Origin: Neocallimastix lanati (nom. inval.)
Lineage: Eukaryota > Neocallimastigomycota > Neocallimastigomycetes > Neocallimastigales > Neocallimastigaceae
Direction: 5' to 3'
Length of the DNA stretch: 64,000 bases
Assembly: GCA_016946835.1 (NCBI GenBank)
Contig: JACVTC010000032.1
Span: 246,001 to 310,000 of the forward strand
The notes under the pieces were generated by a model that was given only the letters and a program-made list of their open reading frames with translations, did no database searches and was not told where the DNA came from. A program made the position numbers and the translations under genes. How positions within the stretch are numbered: position 1 is the stretch's first letter; each line of letters starts with the position of its first letter. Shown here piece after piece: positions 47,236 through 59,674 of this stretch.

Positions 47236-47699
47236 TTAAAATTTTTATAATTTTCATAATTTTTAAAATTTTCACAATTTTTATAATTTTTATAATTTTT
47301 ATCTTTTCTGTTAAAAATAAAGTTTAATATTTTAATTAAGTTTGTATAATTAAGATTTACTTATTTATTAAATTAAATATGTTTTTCATTATTTTGTATA
47401 ATGTAAAATATTATGAGGCGTATTAATGATGTACATCATTTATTTACAATTATAACTAATATAGTTAAATTAAATTTTATTAATGTATATACATTTTATA
47501 AAGGATTATGATAATTAATCCTATAATCAAATATTACTAAAAATATATAGTTATTAAAATAATAATAAAAATTATAATAAAAAAAATAAAGTGCTCACAC
47601 AATAAAAACTAAACAAAATAACATAAAATTTTCTTTACATCCAATTTTCCTACTACTTAATTTATTTAGAGTTAATTGTTATTAAAAATAAAAGAAAAA

Positions 47700-47730
<31 letters not shown>

Positions 47731-47746
47731 TCATTAATATTTATAC
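47127..47746. other. Intergenic A/T-rich DNA
   Basis: Nothing coding seen. A30-type run at 47202-47231 and TTTTATAATTTTTATAATT-type repeats at 47245-47300. Confidence -1.
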
Positions 47747-47949
47747 ATGGGAGGTTGCATTGAATGTGGTTCATTTCACCAATTTTTATAATACAAATTT
47801 TCAATACGCCATTTATTTTTAATGGCTTGTAAAATTTTTTGTTAACGCCATAAAAATTTTTAATAAAATTATATGTAAAAAAAAATAAATGTATAAATAA
47901 ATAAACAAACAAATAAATAAATAAATAAAGAATGTAATAAGTATATAAA

Positions 47950-49480
47950 AAATAAATAGTAGAATATGAATATAAAGTACATATTGAATAAAATAAAATA
48001 AAATAAATAGTAGAATATAAATATAAGTACAGATTGAATAAAATAAAATAAAATAAATAGTAGAATATAAATATAAGTACAGATTGAATAAAATAAAATA
48101 AAATAAATAGTAGAATATAAATATAAGTACAGATTGAATAAAATAAAATAAAATAAATAGTAGAATATAAATATAAGTACAGATTGAATAAAATAAAATA
48201 AAATAAATAGTAGAATATAAATATAAGTACAGATTGAATAAAATAAAATAAAATAAATAGTAGAATATAAATATAAGTACAGATTGAATAAAATAAAATA
48301 AAATAAATAGTAGAATATAAATATAAGTACAGATTGAATAAAATAAAATAAAATAAATAGTAGAATATAAATATAAGTACAGATTGAATAAAATAAAATA
48401 AAATAAATAGTAGAATATAAATATAAGTACAGATTGAATAAAATAAAATAAAATAAATAGTAGAATATAAATATAAGTACAGATTGAATAAAATAAAATA
48501 AAATAAATAGTAGAATATAAATATAAGTATAGATTGAATAAAATAAAATAAAATAAATAGTAGAATATAAATATAAGTACAGATTGAATAAAATAAAATA
48601 AAATAAATAGTAGAATATAAATATAAGTACGGATTGAATAAAATAAAATAAAATAAATAGTAGAATATAAATATAAGTACAGATTGAATAAAATAAAATA
48701 AAATAAATAGTAGAATATAAATATAAGTACAGATTGAATAAAATAAAATAAAATAAATAGTAGAATATAAATATAAGTACAGATTGAATAAAATAAAATA
48801 AAATAAATAGTAGAATATAAATATAAGTACAGATTGAATAAAATAAAATAAAATAAATAGTAGAATATAAATATAAGTACAGATTGAATAAAATAAAATA
48901 AAATAAATAGTAGAATATAAATATAAGTACAGATTGAATAAAATAAAATAAAATAAATAGTAGAATATAAATATAAGTACAGATTGAATAAAATAAAATA
49001 AAATAAATAGTAGAATATAAATATAAGTACAGATTGAATAAAATAAAATAAAATAAATAGTAGAATATAAATATAAGTACAGATTGAATAAAATAAAATA
49101 AAATAAATAGTAGAATATAAATATAAGTACAGATTGAATAAAATAAAATAAAATAAATAGTAGAATATAAATATAAGTATAGATTGAATAAAATAAAATA
49201 AAATAAATAGTAGAATATAAATATAAGTACAGATTGAATAAAATAAAATAAAATAAATAGTAGAATATAAATATAAGTACGGATTGAATAAAATAAAATA
49301 AAATAAATAGTAGAATATAAATATAAAGTACAGATTGAATAAAATAAAATAAAATAAAATAAAATAAATAGTAGAATATTAAATGTAAAGTACAGATTGA
49401 ATAAAATAAAATAAAATAAAATAAAATAAATAGTAGAAATATAAATATAAAGTACAGATTGAATAAAATAAAATAAAAAA
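47950..49480 (-). repeat. 50-bp satellite, about 30 units
   Basis: Exact 50-bp period from 48011 to 49311 (27 units beginning TAGAATATAAATATAAGTAC), with variant units on both sides that are longer through extra AAAAT. The reverse complement matches the spacer-plus-TTTTA unit of the minisatellite in the other MULE (10476-11855). Two rare variants (GTATAGATTG at 48530 and GTACGGATTG at 48631) recur exactly 650 bp further on (49180 and 49281). Confidence -1.
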
Positions 49481-49774
49481 ATATCTAATATTTTTTTTAT
49501 TAAAGGATATTACAGATCAATGTTTTAGAAATGAAAATTTTTTATATTTTTATTGTATTCAATTGATGATGTAATTTAATATATAAAACAATATTATTGA
49601 TTGTTAATAATCTCATTAAATATATATGATTTTTTTGCTTTCTAACATATATAATTAAACAAAACATTTTATTTTTAAAAATAAATTGTCTTTAATATTT
49701 TTTAATAAAAAATAATGATAAATATTTAATTTATTTTATATACTTGTACTTTTATATTATTACATTCAATATTT

Positions 49775-50242
49775 ATTTAATTTTATTTTATTTTATTTTA
49801 TTTTATTTTATTTTATTTTATTTTATTTTATTTTATTTTATTTTATTTTATTTTATTTTATTTTATTTTATTTTATTTTATTTTATTTTATTTTATTTTA
49901 TTTTATTTTATTTTATTTTATTTTATTTTATTTTATTTTATTTTATTTTATTTTATTTTATTTTATTTTATTTTATTTTATTTTATTTTATTTTATTTTA
50001 TTTTATTTTATTTTATTTTATTTTATTTTATTTTATTTTATTTTATTTTATTTTATTTTATTTTATTTTATTTTATTTTATTTTATTTTATTTTATTTTA
50101 TTTTATTTTATTTTATTTTATTTTATTTTATTTTATTTTATTTTATTTTATTTTATTTTATTTTATTTTATTTTATTTTATTTTATTTTATTTTATTTTA
50201 TTTTATTTTATTTTATTTTATTTTATTTTATTTTATTTTATT
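49775..50242 (+). repeat. (TTTTA)n array, about 93 units, uninterrupted
   Basis: Pure TTTTA pentanucleotide, followed by one spacer unit (TTCAATTTGTACTTTATATT at 50242) and a further short TTTTA block to 50315. The long open frame across it is repeat translation only. Confidence -1.
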
Positions 50243-50475
50243 CAATTTGTACTTTATATTTAATATTCTACTATTTATTTTATTTTATTTTATTTTATTT
50301 TATTTTATTTTATTTTGTATACTTGTACTTACTATTGAATTCTTTATTTATTTATTTTTTTTTTTTACAAATAATTGAAAAACTAATTTTTCAAAATTAG
50401 TATTTAGAATAATATTGGATAATTAATATAATAATTTTAATTATATAATTAAAAAATATTTATAAAAATATAGAA

Positions 50476-51603
50476 ATGGAAAAAAATCTTATTATTGATA
50501 TAAGTGAGTCTAACAAAGGAAAAAAATAAATTATTATTAATAAAAAATATAAATTTAATTTTTCATATATAAGAAAAGATAATTCAAAAGTTTATGTACA
50601 GAAATAAATGTAAATCTTTTATTATTTTAAATGATAAGAAAGAAATCTTAAAATATGATAGTTCACATAATCATCCTGAAAAAGAATACGATGTATCTCT
50701 ATCTATAATGAAACATAAAATTATTATTTTAAATGATAAGAAAGAAATCTTAAAATATGATAGTTCACATAATCATCCTGAAAAAGAATACAATGTATCT
50801 CTATCTATAATGAAACATAAAATTAAAGATGGAATTGAAAAAAGTTCAATTCCTTATGGTATAAAAATAAAACCCCTATATAATAAAATTTCTAAAGAAA
50901 TGAGATTTATATGTCCAGAATATAATTCAATTAAATCCCAAATATCAAGAAATTTAAATAAAAACTACCATCCAATGTAACAACATTTACTGAAATTCCT
51001 AATGAATCTAAATATTATAAAACAAAGTGATGTGAAAATTTTATGATATTCAAAAAATATTAATTTAATAATTTTTCAATCTCCTTTTCAAGTAAAATTA
51101 TTTAGGGAATATAATGATGATATATTTGTTGATGGTACATTTTTTATTGCCCCTAAATTTCGTTATCAAATATTTATTACAAGAACTTACGCCAAAGAAT
51201 TAGATAGTTTTTACACTACTTCTTTTGCAATATTACAAAATAAAGAACAAGAAACATATAATATATTTAAAAAATTAAAAAAAAATGCTAATACATGTAA
51301 CAATAATATTATAATTGCAGAATCAATAGTTATTTAAATAATTTATTTCCAACAAAACCATCTTATTATGAATTAATAGATAAATTAAATGAACTTGAAC
51401 ATTTACCATATTATGATTATCAAAGAAAAATAAGAGGAATTTGGAAAATAAAAAAAAGAGTAATAAATATAGCTAATGAAATCAGTGTCTTAATTGAACG
51501 CTACAAAAATATTGAAACCAAGTTAATTGATACCAAATATGATAGAAATAATACTATTAATTTGTGGTTTGATTGTTTAACTGATTTAAATAATATAATA
51601 TAA
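50476..51603 (+). pseudogene. MULE transposase pseudogene 1
   Basis: Parallel to the gene at 8172. ATG at 50476; a stop (TAA) after 17 codons where the relative has CAA. The finger region SSHNHPEKE occurs twice because 102 bp (50621-50722) is tandemly duplicated. The first catalytic block appears as FVDGTFFIAPKFRYQIFIT (51126-51180). The region with the second Asp and C-x-W-H is deleted (around 51318). The C-terminus ends LIERYKN..LWFDCLTDLNN at 51603. Frameshifts and stops make it non-functional. Confidence -1.
50621..50824 (+). repeat. 102-bp tandem duplication inside the transposase finger
   Basis: ATTATTTTAAATGATAAG starts at 50621 and again at 50723. The duplicated 34 codons differ in one residue (D/N) and stay in frame. 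Confidence -1.
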
Positions 51604-51897
51604 ATATTACTTTATAATAAATAATTAAGAAATGAGAAATGACCAAATGAAATAATCAGAATTCTGTCATTCAAAAATTTAATTTGTAAAGCTTATTAAA
51701 TTTATACAGTTTAAATAAATATTCAAATACGTCTCTATAATTAATAATTTTATCATTATAATTATTATTTTTTTTAATAACATTTAAATAAAAGAATTAT
51801 TATTAATAATATTTATATTTTTTATAACATTTATATTTTTATATAATTTAAATAAAAGAATTAAAATCATAAAATCTAACCATTATATGATTTATTT

Positions 51898-52121
51898 AAT
51901 TAGGGTGTGGGGCACTTCGCCAATTTTTTTGAAAGCATGTGGCGTATTAAAAAAATGTGGCATTTCGCCAAGTTGCATTTCGCCAAATTGAAAATTATTA
52001 AATAAATAAATCAATAAATAAAATTAATTATTATTAATAATACAACATTTTAATACTACGCCACTTGGCGAAATGCAATCTGGCGAAATGCAATTTGGGG
52101 AAATGCAACTCTCCCATTTAA
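51898..52121. repeat. Centre of the MULE inverted dimer, with GGCGAAATGCAA motifs
   Basis: Motifs CACTTCGCCAA, CATTTCGCCAAGTTGCATTT, then in inverse orientation CTTGGCGAAATGCAATCTGG and GGGGAAATGCAACTC. Flanked by the 38-40 bp inverse pair at 51858-51897 and 52122-52160. Confidence -1.
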
Positions 52122-52160
52122 AAATAAATCATATAATGGTTAGATTTTATGATTTTAATT

Positions 52161-52487
52161 GGGGATTGTGCATTTTGCAATGTGGCGTATAATATTTTTT
52201 AAATAATATCATACATTTTTTAAGATATTCTATACAATCATAAATAAATATATAAATAATTATTATTTTAAAAGAAATAATAATATATTTTTTCAATTAA
52301 ATATTATTAAATATTATTAAATAACTATTTCAAAAGAAATAATAAGAATATCAATAAATTATATATATATTAAAAAAAATATTTATTATTTATTTAATTA
52401 TTCTTTATTTGATTATTAAAAAAACAAGCCACATACAAAAATACGCCACATTGTAAAATGCACTATTGCAAAACGTACTAGATTCTA
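52161..52487. mobile_element. Small MULE-related (MITE-like) insertion
   Basis: Inverse ends GTGCATTTTGCAATGTGGCG (from 52167) and CGCCACATTGTAAAATGCAC (ending near 52464). It lies exactly where one arm of the larger inverted repeat has extra DNA relative to the other. Flanks ATTTTAATT and ATTCTAATT could be a 9-bp target duplication with one mismatch. No coding capacity. Confidence -1.
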
Positions 52488-52814
52488 ATTCTTTTATTTA
52501 AATGTTATTAATAAAAGATTTTATATAAAATTATAAATGTTAATAATAATTATTCTTTTATTTAAATGCTATTAATATAAAATTATATAAAAATATAAAT
52601 GTTATTAAAAATATAAATATTATTAATAATAATTCTTTTATTTAAATATTATTAAAAAAAAATAATAATGATAATGATAAAATTATTAATTATACAGCCG
52701 TATTTGAATATTTATTTAAACTGTATAAATTTAATAAGCTTTATAAATTAAACTTTTGAATGACAGAATTCTGATTATTTCGTTTGGTCATTCCTCAATA
52801 CTTAATTATTTATT

Positions 52815-54177
52815 ATAAAGTAATATTTATATTATTATTTAAATCAGCTAAGCAATCAAAGTACAAATTAATAATAATATTTCTATCACATTAAGCATCA
52901 ATTAACTTTGCTTCAATATTTTTATAGCATTCAATTAAAACACTGATTTCATTAGCTTTATTTATTGCTCTTTTTTTTTTATTTTCCAAATTCCTCTTAT
53001 TTTTCTTTGATAATCATAATATGATAAATGTTCAAGTTCATTTAATTTATTTATTAACTCATAATAAGATGGTTTTGTTGGAAATGAATTATTTAAATAA
53101 TTATTGAGTGATTCTGAGGCATTGTTCGTTATATGTTCCATATTATTATAATAATTTCAAATTTTCATATCATAACCAACTAAATATGTTTTATAAAAAT
53201 ATTCTTAGAATTTTAAAAATTGACAATAATTATTTTTAATGGACTTAATTTTAATTATAACATAAATATCAAATATGTATTTTGGATTTATAAATAATAA
53301 ATTTGAAATAGCTTTATAATAAATAAAATATATTATTATCATTTTTTACTTTAATATAGCGTAATTTATTTTTTTTTTAATTTCTAGTGAATTTTTATAA
53401 TACCAAATGCAATATATAATATTTGTATTAGGAAATATTGTTTTTGCTGCTTTAGATATGTCCCTTTCAAAATCACAATACAAATTTTTTGGTTCAATTA
53501 TAATATTATTGTTACATGTATTAGCATTTTTTTTTTTTTAATTTTTCAAATAATATTTTATATGTTTCTTCTTCTTTATTTTTTAATATTGCAAAAGAAG
53601 TAGTGTAAAAACTATCTAACTCTTTAGCATAAGTTCATGTAATAAATATTTGACAACTAAATTTAGGGGTAATAAAAAAAGTACCATCAACAAATATATC
53701 ATCATTATATTCCCTAAATAATTTTACTTGAAAAGGAGATTGAAAAATTATTAAATTAGAATTTTTGAATATCATAAAATTTTCACCTCGCTTTATTTTA
53801 TAATATTCAGCTTCACTAGGAATTACAGTAAGTGTTGTTACATTGAATAGTAATTTTTTTATTTAAATTTCTTGATATTTGGGATTTAATTGAATTATAT
53901 TCTGGACATATATATCCAATTTCTTTAGAAATTTTATTATATACGGGTTTTATTTTCATACCAAAAGGAATTGAACTTTTTTTTAAATTCCATCTTTAAT
54001 TTTATGTTTCATTATAGATAGAGATACATCGTATTCTTTTTCAGGATAATTATGTGAACTATCATACTTTAAGATTTCTTTCTTATCATATAAAATAATA
54101 AAAGATTTACATTTATTTATTTTTTTATATTAGGTACATTTATAAACTTTGAAATTATCTTTTCTTATATATGATCT
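52815..54177 (-). pseudogene. MULE transposase pseudogene 2
   Basis: Minus-strand copy, truncated at its 5' end at about 54177 (joined there to unrelated DNA). Recognisable: NKCKSFIILYDKKEILKYDS and HNYPEKEYDVSLS (54120-54010), CPEYNSIKSQISRN (53920-53870), FVDGTFFITPKFSCQIFIT (53695-53640), FDFERDISKAAKTIF (53470-53430), IYCIWYYKNSLEIKKKI (53420-53370) and ASESLNNYLNNSFPTKP (53130-53070). Unlike pseudogene 1 it keeps the middle region. Multiple stops and shifts. Confidence -1.
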
Positions 54178-54781
54178 TGACAACAATAGGTCCAGTAGTA
54201 ATATATATTATTTATAATAAAAAAAAAATAAAAATAAAAATAAAAATAAAAATAATAATAAAAATAAAAATAAAAATTGTATTATTAATAATAAAACACC
54301 TTCTTTTTTCTTCCTCCCTCAAGGCTGATTAATAATATTCCAAATACAGTATTTCCATCAAAAAAAAAAAAAGATACAATAAGTAAAAAATTAATATTAT
54401 CCTTCAAAAAATCTTCTTCTATATTATCAGAAATTTCTCATAAATTATTAGAGAAAAAGTAATAATATATTTCATTTAATGAATGGAACGAATTATTATC
54501 TAAATTTCATTAAATATAAGACATGAAAGTATCCAATATACAAAAGTAAACGCTCTATTACTATCACTATAACAAAAACTGAATGCTGAACATTCTACTG
54601 ACACATTCATACTCTTTTTTTAATATATAAGATTACATATCAAATTTAAAATTTAGACTTTAATACTTTCCAATCCATGAAAAAAAAAAATCTAGATGAA
54701 AGTTATATCTATTTTAAGGTGTGATTATATATTAAAACTACTAAATAAACTAAATGACAAACAATACAAGATGAGTTTTTC

Positions 54782-54820
<39 letters not shown>

Positions 54821-56044
54821 ATAGAATCATATTATCACATTAACACAAAAAATAGTTATTGGAGGTATATTTAATTCCTTTAATATTTTATAAAATTAGT
54901 AGTAATATTATTAGAAGTTATCCTTTAAAAAAGAAAACCAAAACTATAAAAAACATTACAATTTAGCAGGGTTTCAAACTACAAAAATAAAAAGTCATAA
55001 AGTAAAAACGAATATTTTCATTTTTATTAGTTAAGAATTCGAAAAAAGTAACTACCTATATATATTTTTTTATTGTATTTTTTTTTTTATTGTATTTTTT
55101 TTTTTTAATTTTTTTCCTATTATTTATCACAGATATGAAGAAAAAAAGTTATGAAAGGCAAGTTAAATGAAAATCATTTTTTTAAATAATTCCTTTTTTG
55201 ACAAAATTTTACTAACTTAAAATATTTTTTAGCTTATACATAAAAAAAAAAATGATGAAGCTCCTTTTGTCATAATAAAAATTAAATTGTAATAGAAAAA
55301 ATAAAAAATAAAAAATAAAAAAAGCAATAGTAAATTTTAACAATGATTAAAGATTAAACTTCATATATACATTGTATAATATTAGTACTAAGCAAAAACA
55401 TTTTAAAAATTTTTATAGAATTTTTTTCTTTTTAGTTTATATATATATATATATATATCATTATTTTTTTTTTTTAGTGACATATAATACATATAATATA
55501 TATATATATTTATCTTTTTAAACAAGCATTTTATTTATTTCAATAAATATTTATAATATATATATATATTAAAAATTATTATTTATTTATTTTATACATT
55601 TATTATAATATTTTCCTAATTGTTTTATTAATTATTACTAATTACTATCATAATTTTTTTTTTTTTTTTTTTAATATTATTTTTATTTTTTATGACAAAT
55701 ATTATTCAAAAATTTTCACTTTTTATTTTATTTTATTTTATTTTATTTTATTTTTTTTACTCTCATTTTTATTTTTTTATTAAACAACTTGAAATATCAT
55801 GGGAAGAGGTATATGGGATATAATATGTAAATTGTACATACATATAATAATAATAATGTAATAATAATACCCATTAAAGAAAAATTGTATAAACTTTATA
55901 CAATGAAAAGATTCTGTAAAAAAAAAAAAATTATTCAGTAACTTTTTTTTTTTTCTGTATTTTATAATTAAAACAAAATAAAAAAAATTATAAGAAATAA
56001 GAAATAAAGTTATAAGAAATAAAGCAATAAGAAAAATAATACAG
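54178..56044. other. Intergenic A/T-rich DNA
   Basis: No gene recognised. Homopolymers at 54788-54819, (AAAAT)n-type sequence at 54222-54275, (AT)n at 55440-55460 and a short (ATTTT)n at 55724-55752. Confidence -1.
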
Positions 56045-56225
56045 TGTGGGATGGCAAGGACGCCACCTATAGTTGGCTCTGCTTTCCCTCGAGGATCGCG
56101 TAGGGTGCTTCTATATGGAGTTTCTTTGCTTATGGGGAGTTGGGAGCGCCGTCGCCGTACTGGTATGGCAGTTAATCATATACCCATATTACTATATGGG
56201 GAAGACCAAAGTCTTCAGTCTATAA
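56045..56225. ncRNA. GC-richer, hairpin-rich island: possible structured RNA, unidentified
   Basis: About 180 bp of markedly higher GC in an A/T desert, with sharp edges. Local stems: TGGCAAGGACGCCA (56051), CCCATATTACTATATGGG (56183-56200) and GAAGACCAAAGTCTTC (56202-56217), plus GC-rich sequence GAGCGCCGTCGCCGTAC. It does not match the parts I know of U1-U6, 5S, SRP, RNase P or MRP RNA, and has no tRNA B-box. A short open frame runs through (56051-56320) but its Arg-rich start and A/T-tail look non-biological. Strand undecided. Confidence -1.
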
Positions 56226-56349
56226 AAACAAAAAAAAGAAAAATAATACAAACTAAAATTAGTAATAATGCAAAAATTTTTAATTTTTTAAATTTATATT
56301 ATAAACTTTTTGTATTTTGATTTTGTTTTTTTCTGTATATTTATTTTAT

Positions 56350-56390
<41 letters not shown>

Positions 56391-56834
56391 TTCTCTTTTT
56401 TTAATAAATAAATTATACAGAAAAATAATTTAAAATATATTCAGGCATGACATTAAATAAATAATAACATCTTTTGATTATATTCGTTTCTTATTTAAAT
56501 TAAAAAAAAAAAAATAAAATAAAAAATAAAAAAGCATATGAAAAGATATAAAAGATTAATTTAACTAGATTAAATCAAAAAAAAAAAAAAAAACATCCTA
56601 TTGATTATACAATTAATATATAAATACTATTATTTATAATTAAAATAATAATAGATAATAAGAAATAATGAATAATGAATAATGAATAATTATTTTATTT
56701 ATTATATACATTTTTTTTCTGATTATATTTTTTTTTTTTTCTTTTTTCTATTAGTCATAAAAATGGTTTAATTAAAAAAAAAAAAAAAAAAAAATTTAAT
56801 TCTCAATTTAGTAACCAATTATTACAAATAATTC
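56226..56834. other. Intergenic A/T-rich DNA
   Basis: No gene. Long T run (56352-56385), A runs and AATAATG-type repeats near 56665-56690. Confidence -1.
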
Positions 56835-58202
56835 TGTATTTTATTTTATTTTATTTTATTTTATTTTATTTTATTTTATTTTATTTTATTTTATTTTATT
56901 TTATTTTATTTTATTTTATTTTATTTTATTTTATTTTATTTTATTTTATTTTATTTTATTTTATTTTATTTTATTTTATTTTATTTTATTTTATTTTATT
57001 TTATTTTATTTTATTTTATTTTATTTTATTTTATTTTATTTTATTTTATTTTATTTTATTTTATTTTATTTTATTTTATTTTATTTTATTTTATTTTATT
57101 TTATTTTATTTTATTTTATTTTATTTTATTTTATTTTATTTTATTTTATTTTATTTTTATTAATACTTTACTCTTTTATATTACTTCACTACTTATTTTA
57201 TTTTATTTTATTTTATTTTATTTTATTTTATTTTATTTTATTTTATTTTATTTTATTTTTATTAATACTTTACTCTTTTATATTACTTCACTTATTTTAT
57301 TTTATTTTATTTTATTTTATTTTATTTTATTTTATTTTATTTTATTTTATTTTATTTTATTTTATTTTATTTTATTTTATTTTATTTTATTTTATTTTAT
57401 TTTATTTTATTTTATTTTATTTTATTTTATTTTATTTTATTTTATTTTATTTTATTTTATTTTATTTTATTTTATTTTATTTTATTTTATTTTATTTTAT
57501 TTTTATTAATACTTTACTCTTTTATATTACTTCACTACTTATTTTATTTTATTTTATTTTATTTTATTTTATTTTATTTTATTTTATTTTATTTTATTTT
57601 ATTTTATTTTATTTTATTTTATTTTATTTTATTTTATTTTATTTTATTTTATTTTATTTTATTTTATTTTATTTTATTTTATTTTTATTAATACTTTACT
57701 CTTTTATATTACTTCACTACTTATTTTATTTTATTTTATTTTATTTTATTTATTTATTTTATTTTATTTTATTTATTTTATTTTATTTTATTTTATTTTA
57801 TTTTATTTTATTTTATTTTATTTTATTTTATTTTATTTTATTTTATTTTATTTTATTTATTTTATTTTATTTTATTTTATTTTATTTTATTTTATTTTAT
57901 TTTATTTTATTTTATTTTATTTTTATTAATACTTTACTCTTTTATATTACTTCACTACTTATTTTATTTTATTTTATTTTATTTTATTTTATTTTATTTT
58001 ATTTTATTTTATTTTATTTTATTTTATTTTATTTTATTTTATTTTATTTTATTTTATTTTATTTTATTTTATTTTATTTTATTTTATTTTATTTTATTTT
58101 ATTTTATTTTATTTTATTTTATTTTATTTTATTTTATTTTATTTTATTTTATTTTATTTTATTTTATTTTATTTTATTTTATTTTATTTTATTTATTTTA
58201 TT

Positions 58203-58232
<30 letters not shown>
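56835..58232 (+). repeat. Giant (TTTTA)n array with five spacer units
   Basis: About 1.4 kb of TTTTA pentanucleotide, interrupted by five copies of a spacer reading TTTTTATTAATACTTTACTC then TTTTATATTACTTCACTACT (near 57154, 57257, 57500, 57683 and 57920; the second lacks ACT). Same architecture as the satellites inside the MULEs but a different spacer. Ends in TTTA units (58190-58232). Confidence -1.
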
Positions 58233-58233
<1 letters not shown>

Positions 58234-58341
58234 TTATATTTTATTATTCATTATCTATTTTTGTTTTCTTTATTGTCATTATTATAATACATTTGGAGAA
58301 ATTTCCGGCGAAAAGATCCTATTATTATTATAAATAGTATT

Positions 58342-58373
<32 letters not shown>

Positions 58374-58712
58374 AATAATATCAATTATTATTCACATTAT
58401 ATATATTGTTATTGATAAATTTTTTTATTTTGTTTTTTTTTTAAAAAAAAAAATATATTAAGAATATATATAAATTAAACAGAAAGAATTATATACAATA
58501 TAGAGTTTTCTCTAATTAGTATCTTTTATAAAAATAAAAAACTAAAATGAATTAAAAAATAAAAAAAATAAAAATAAAAGATATTATCATTAATTAAATG
58601 TTACCATATATAGCTATATTACATTTTTGATGATACATTAATATTTACTCGATAATGTATAAAATAATACTTCATATTGTATAATAATAATTATATGTTT
58701 TGATTTAAATTT

Positions 58713-58746
58713 ATATTCTGTTACTTTTAGAAAAGTAACAGAATAT
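58713..58746. repeat. Perfect 16-bp inverted repeat with 2-base loop
   Basis: ATATTCTGTTACTTTT (58713-58728), loop AG, exact inverse complement 58731-58746. Almost a true palindrome, cruciform-prone. Confidence -1.
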
Positions 58747-59364
58747 TAGTATTATTAAAATTATACTAAGATTCTATTATTATTAGTAATATTAATATTT
58801 AAAATAAGTATATAATTAATAATTAGTATAATAATAAAATAATAAAATATTAATTTTAAAAAAAAAAAAATTGTTTAATTCAGTAGTCATTTTCATTATT
58901 TGAAGGCAAATGTTAAAATGTTGATATTTATCATGGTCTGATTAATATATATGTATATTTAGCTAATTTTTTTTATAAGTACTGTTGTACAATTACCTTT
59001 ATAAATGTTAAATACCTTCTTGAAAGAAATTACATAAATATTAATAAACATGTCCATATACTTTTATCATTTATGATCTATTTTTTTTTTTCTTTTCCTA
59101 CATAATATTTTACTGTTAATATACGTATTAATAAAAAAGAACAAAAAAATAAGGAAAAATATAATGTTAATTAAAAGTTAAAATAAAAAAACTATAATAA
59201 ACAATTTTAATGAATATAATTGCCTGACTTTATAAATATATATATATAATTTTTATTTCTTTATTTTAATTATTTTTTTATTGGGAATAAATAAATATAT
59301 AACAATTAAAATATTACAAATAATTTATACAATAATAAGAATTTTTGATTTTTTATAAAAAATA

Positions 59365-59435
59365 ATAATAATAATAATATAATAATAATAATAATAATAA
59401 TATAATAATAATAATATTATTATTATTATTAATTT
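59365..59435. repeat. (AAT)n / (ATT)n inverted microsatellite
   Basis: AAT units with ATAAT interruptions pass directly into TTA units, so the array is self-complementary. Confidence -1.
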
Positions 59436-59674
59436 TATTTATTTATTATTTTTTGTAATAAAATACATTATTAACAAAAAAAATTATCTCTTATTAACTA
59501 TTAAATAATCTTTTTATATATTTTCAAATTTATCTATCTTTGAACTATTTAATTTGATCTAAAGGGTTATGTAATTTTTGTAATTTTTTTTTTCGTAACA
59601 TTTATTTTTTTAATGCCCAAAATAATAAATTGATAAAGAAACTAAAAAAAAAAAAAAAAAAAAAAAGTATAATA

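Larger units (their letters stand above)
47747..54177. mobile_element. Rearranged MULE cluster (inverted dimer plus satellite)
   Basis: Starts with a MULE-like end (TGGGAGGTTGCATT at 47749, then ATTTCACCAA and ACGCCA motifs), followed by the 50-bp satellite, a (TTTTA)n array, transposase pseudogene 1 (plus), a 224-bp centre rich in GGCGAAATGCAA motifs, and transposase pseudogene 2 (minus). The arms 50476-51897 and 52122-54177 are inverted copies, apart from a 0.33-kb insert at 52161-52487 and deletions. AATGCAACTCTCCCA at 52106-52120 is the inverse of the end at 47749. I found no convincing target duplication. Confidence -1.

Noticed and set aside
49744-50400. 218-codon open frame
   Set aside because: Pure TTTTA repeat translation.
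56051-56320. 89-codon open frame through the GC island
   Set aside because: Arg-rich beginning and A/T-derived tail, no family resemblance; hairpin content favours RNA.
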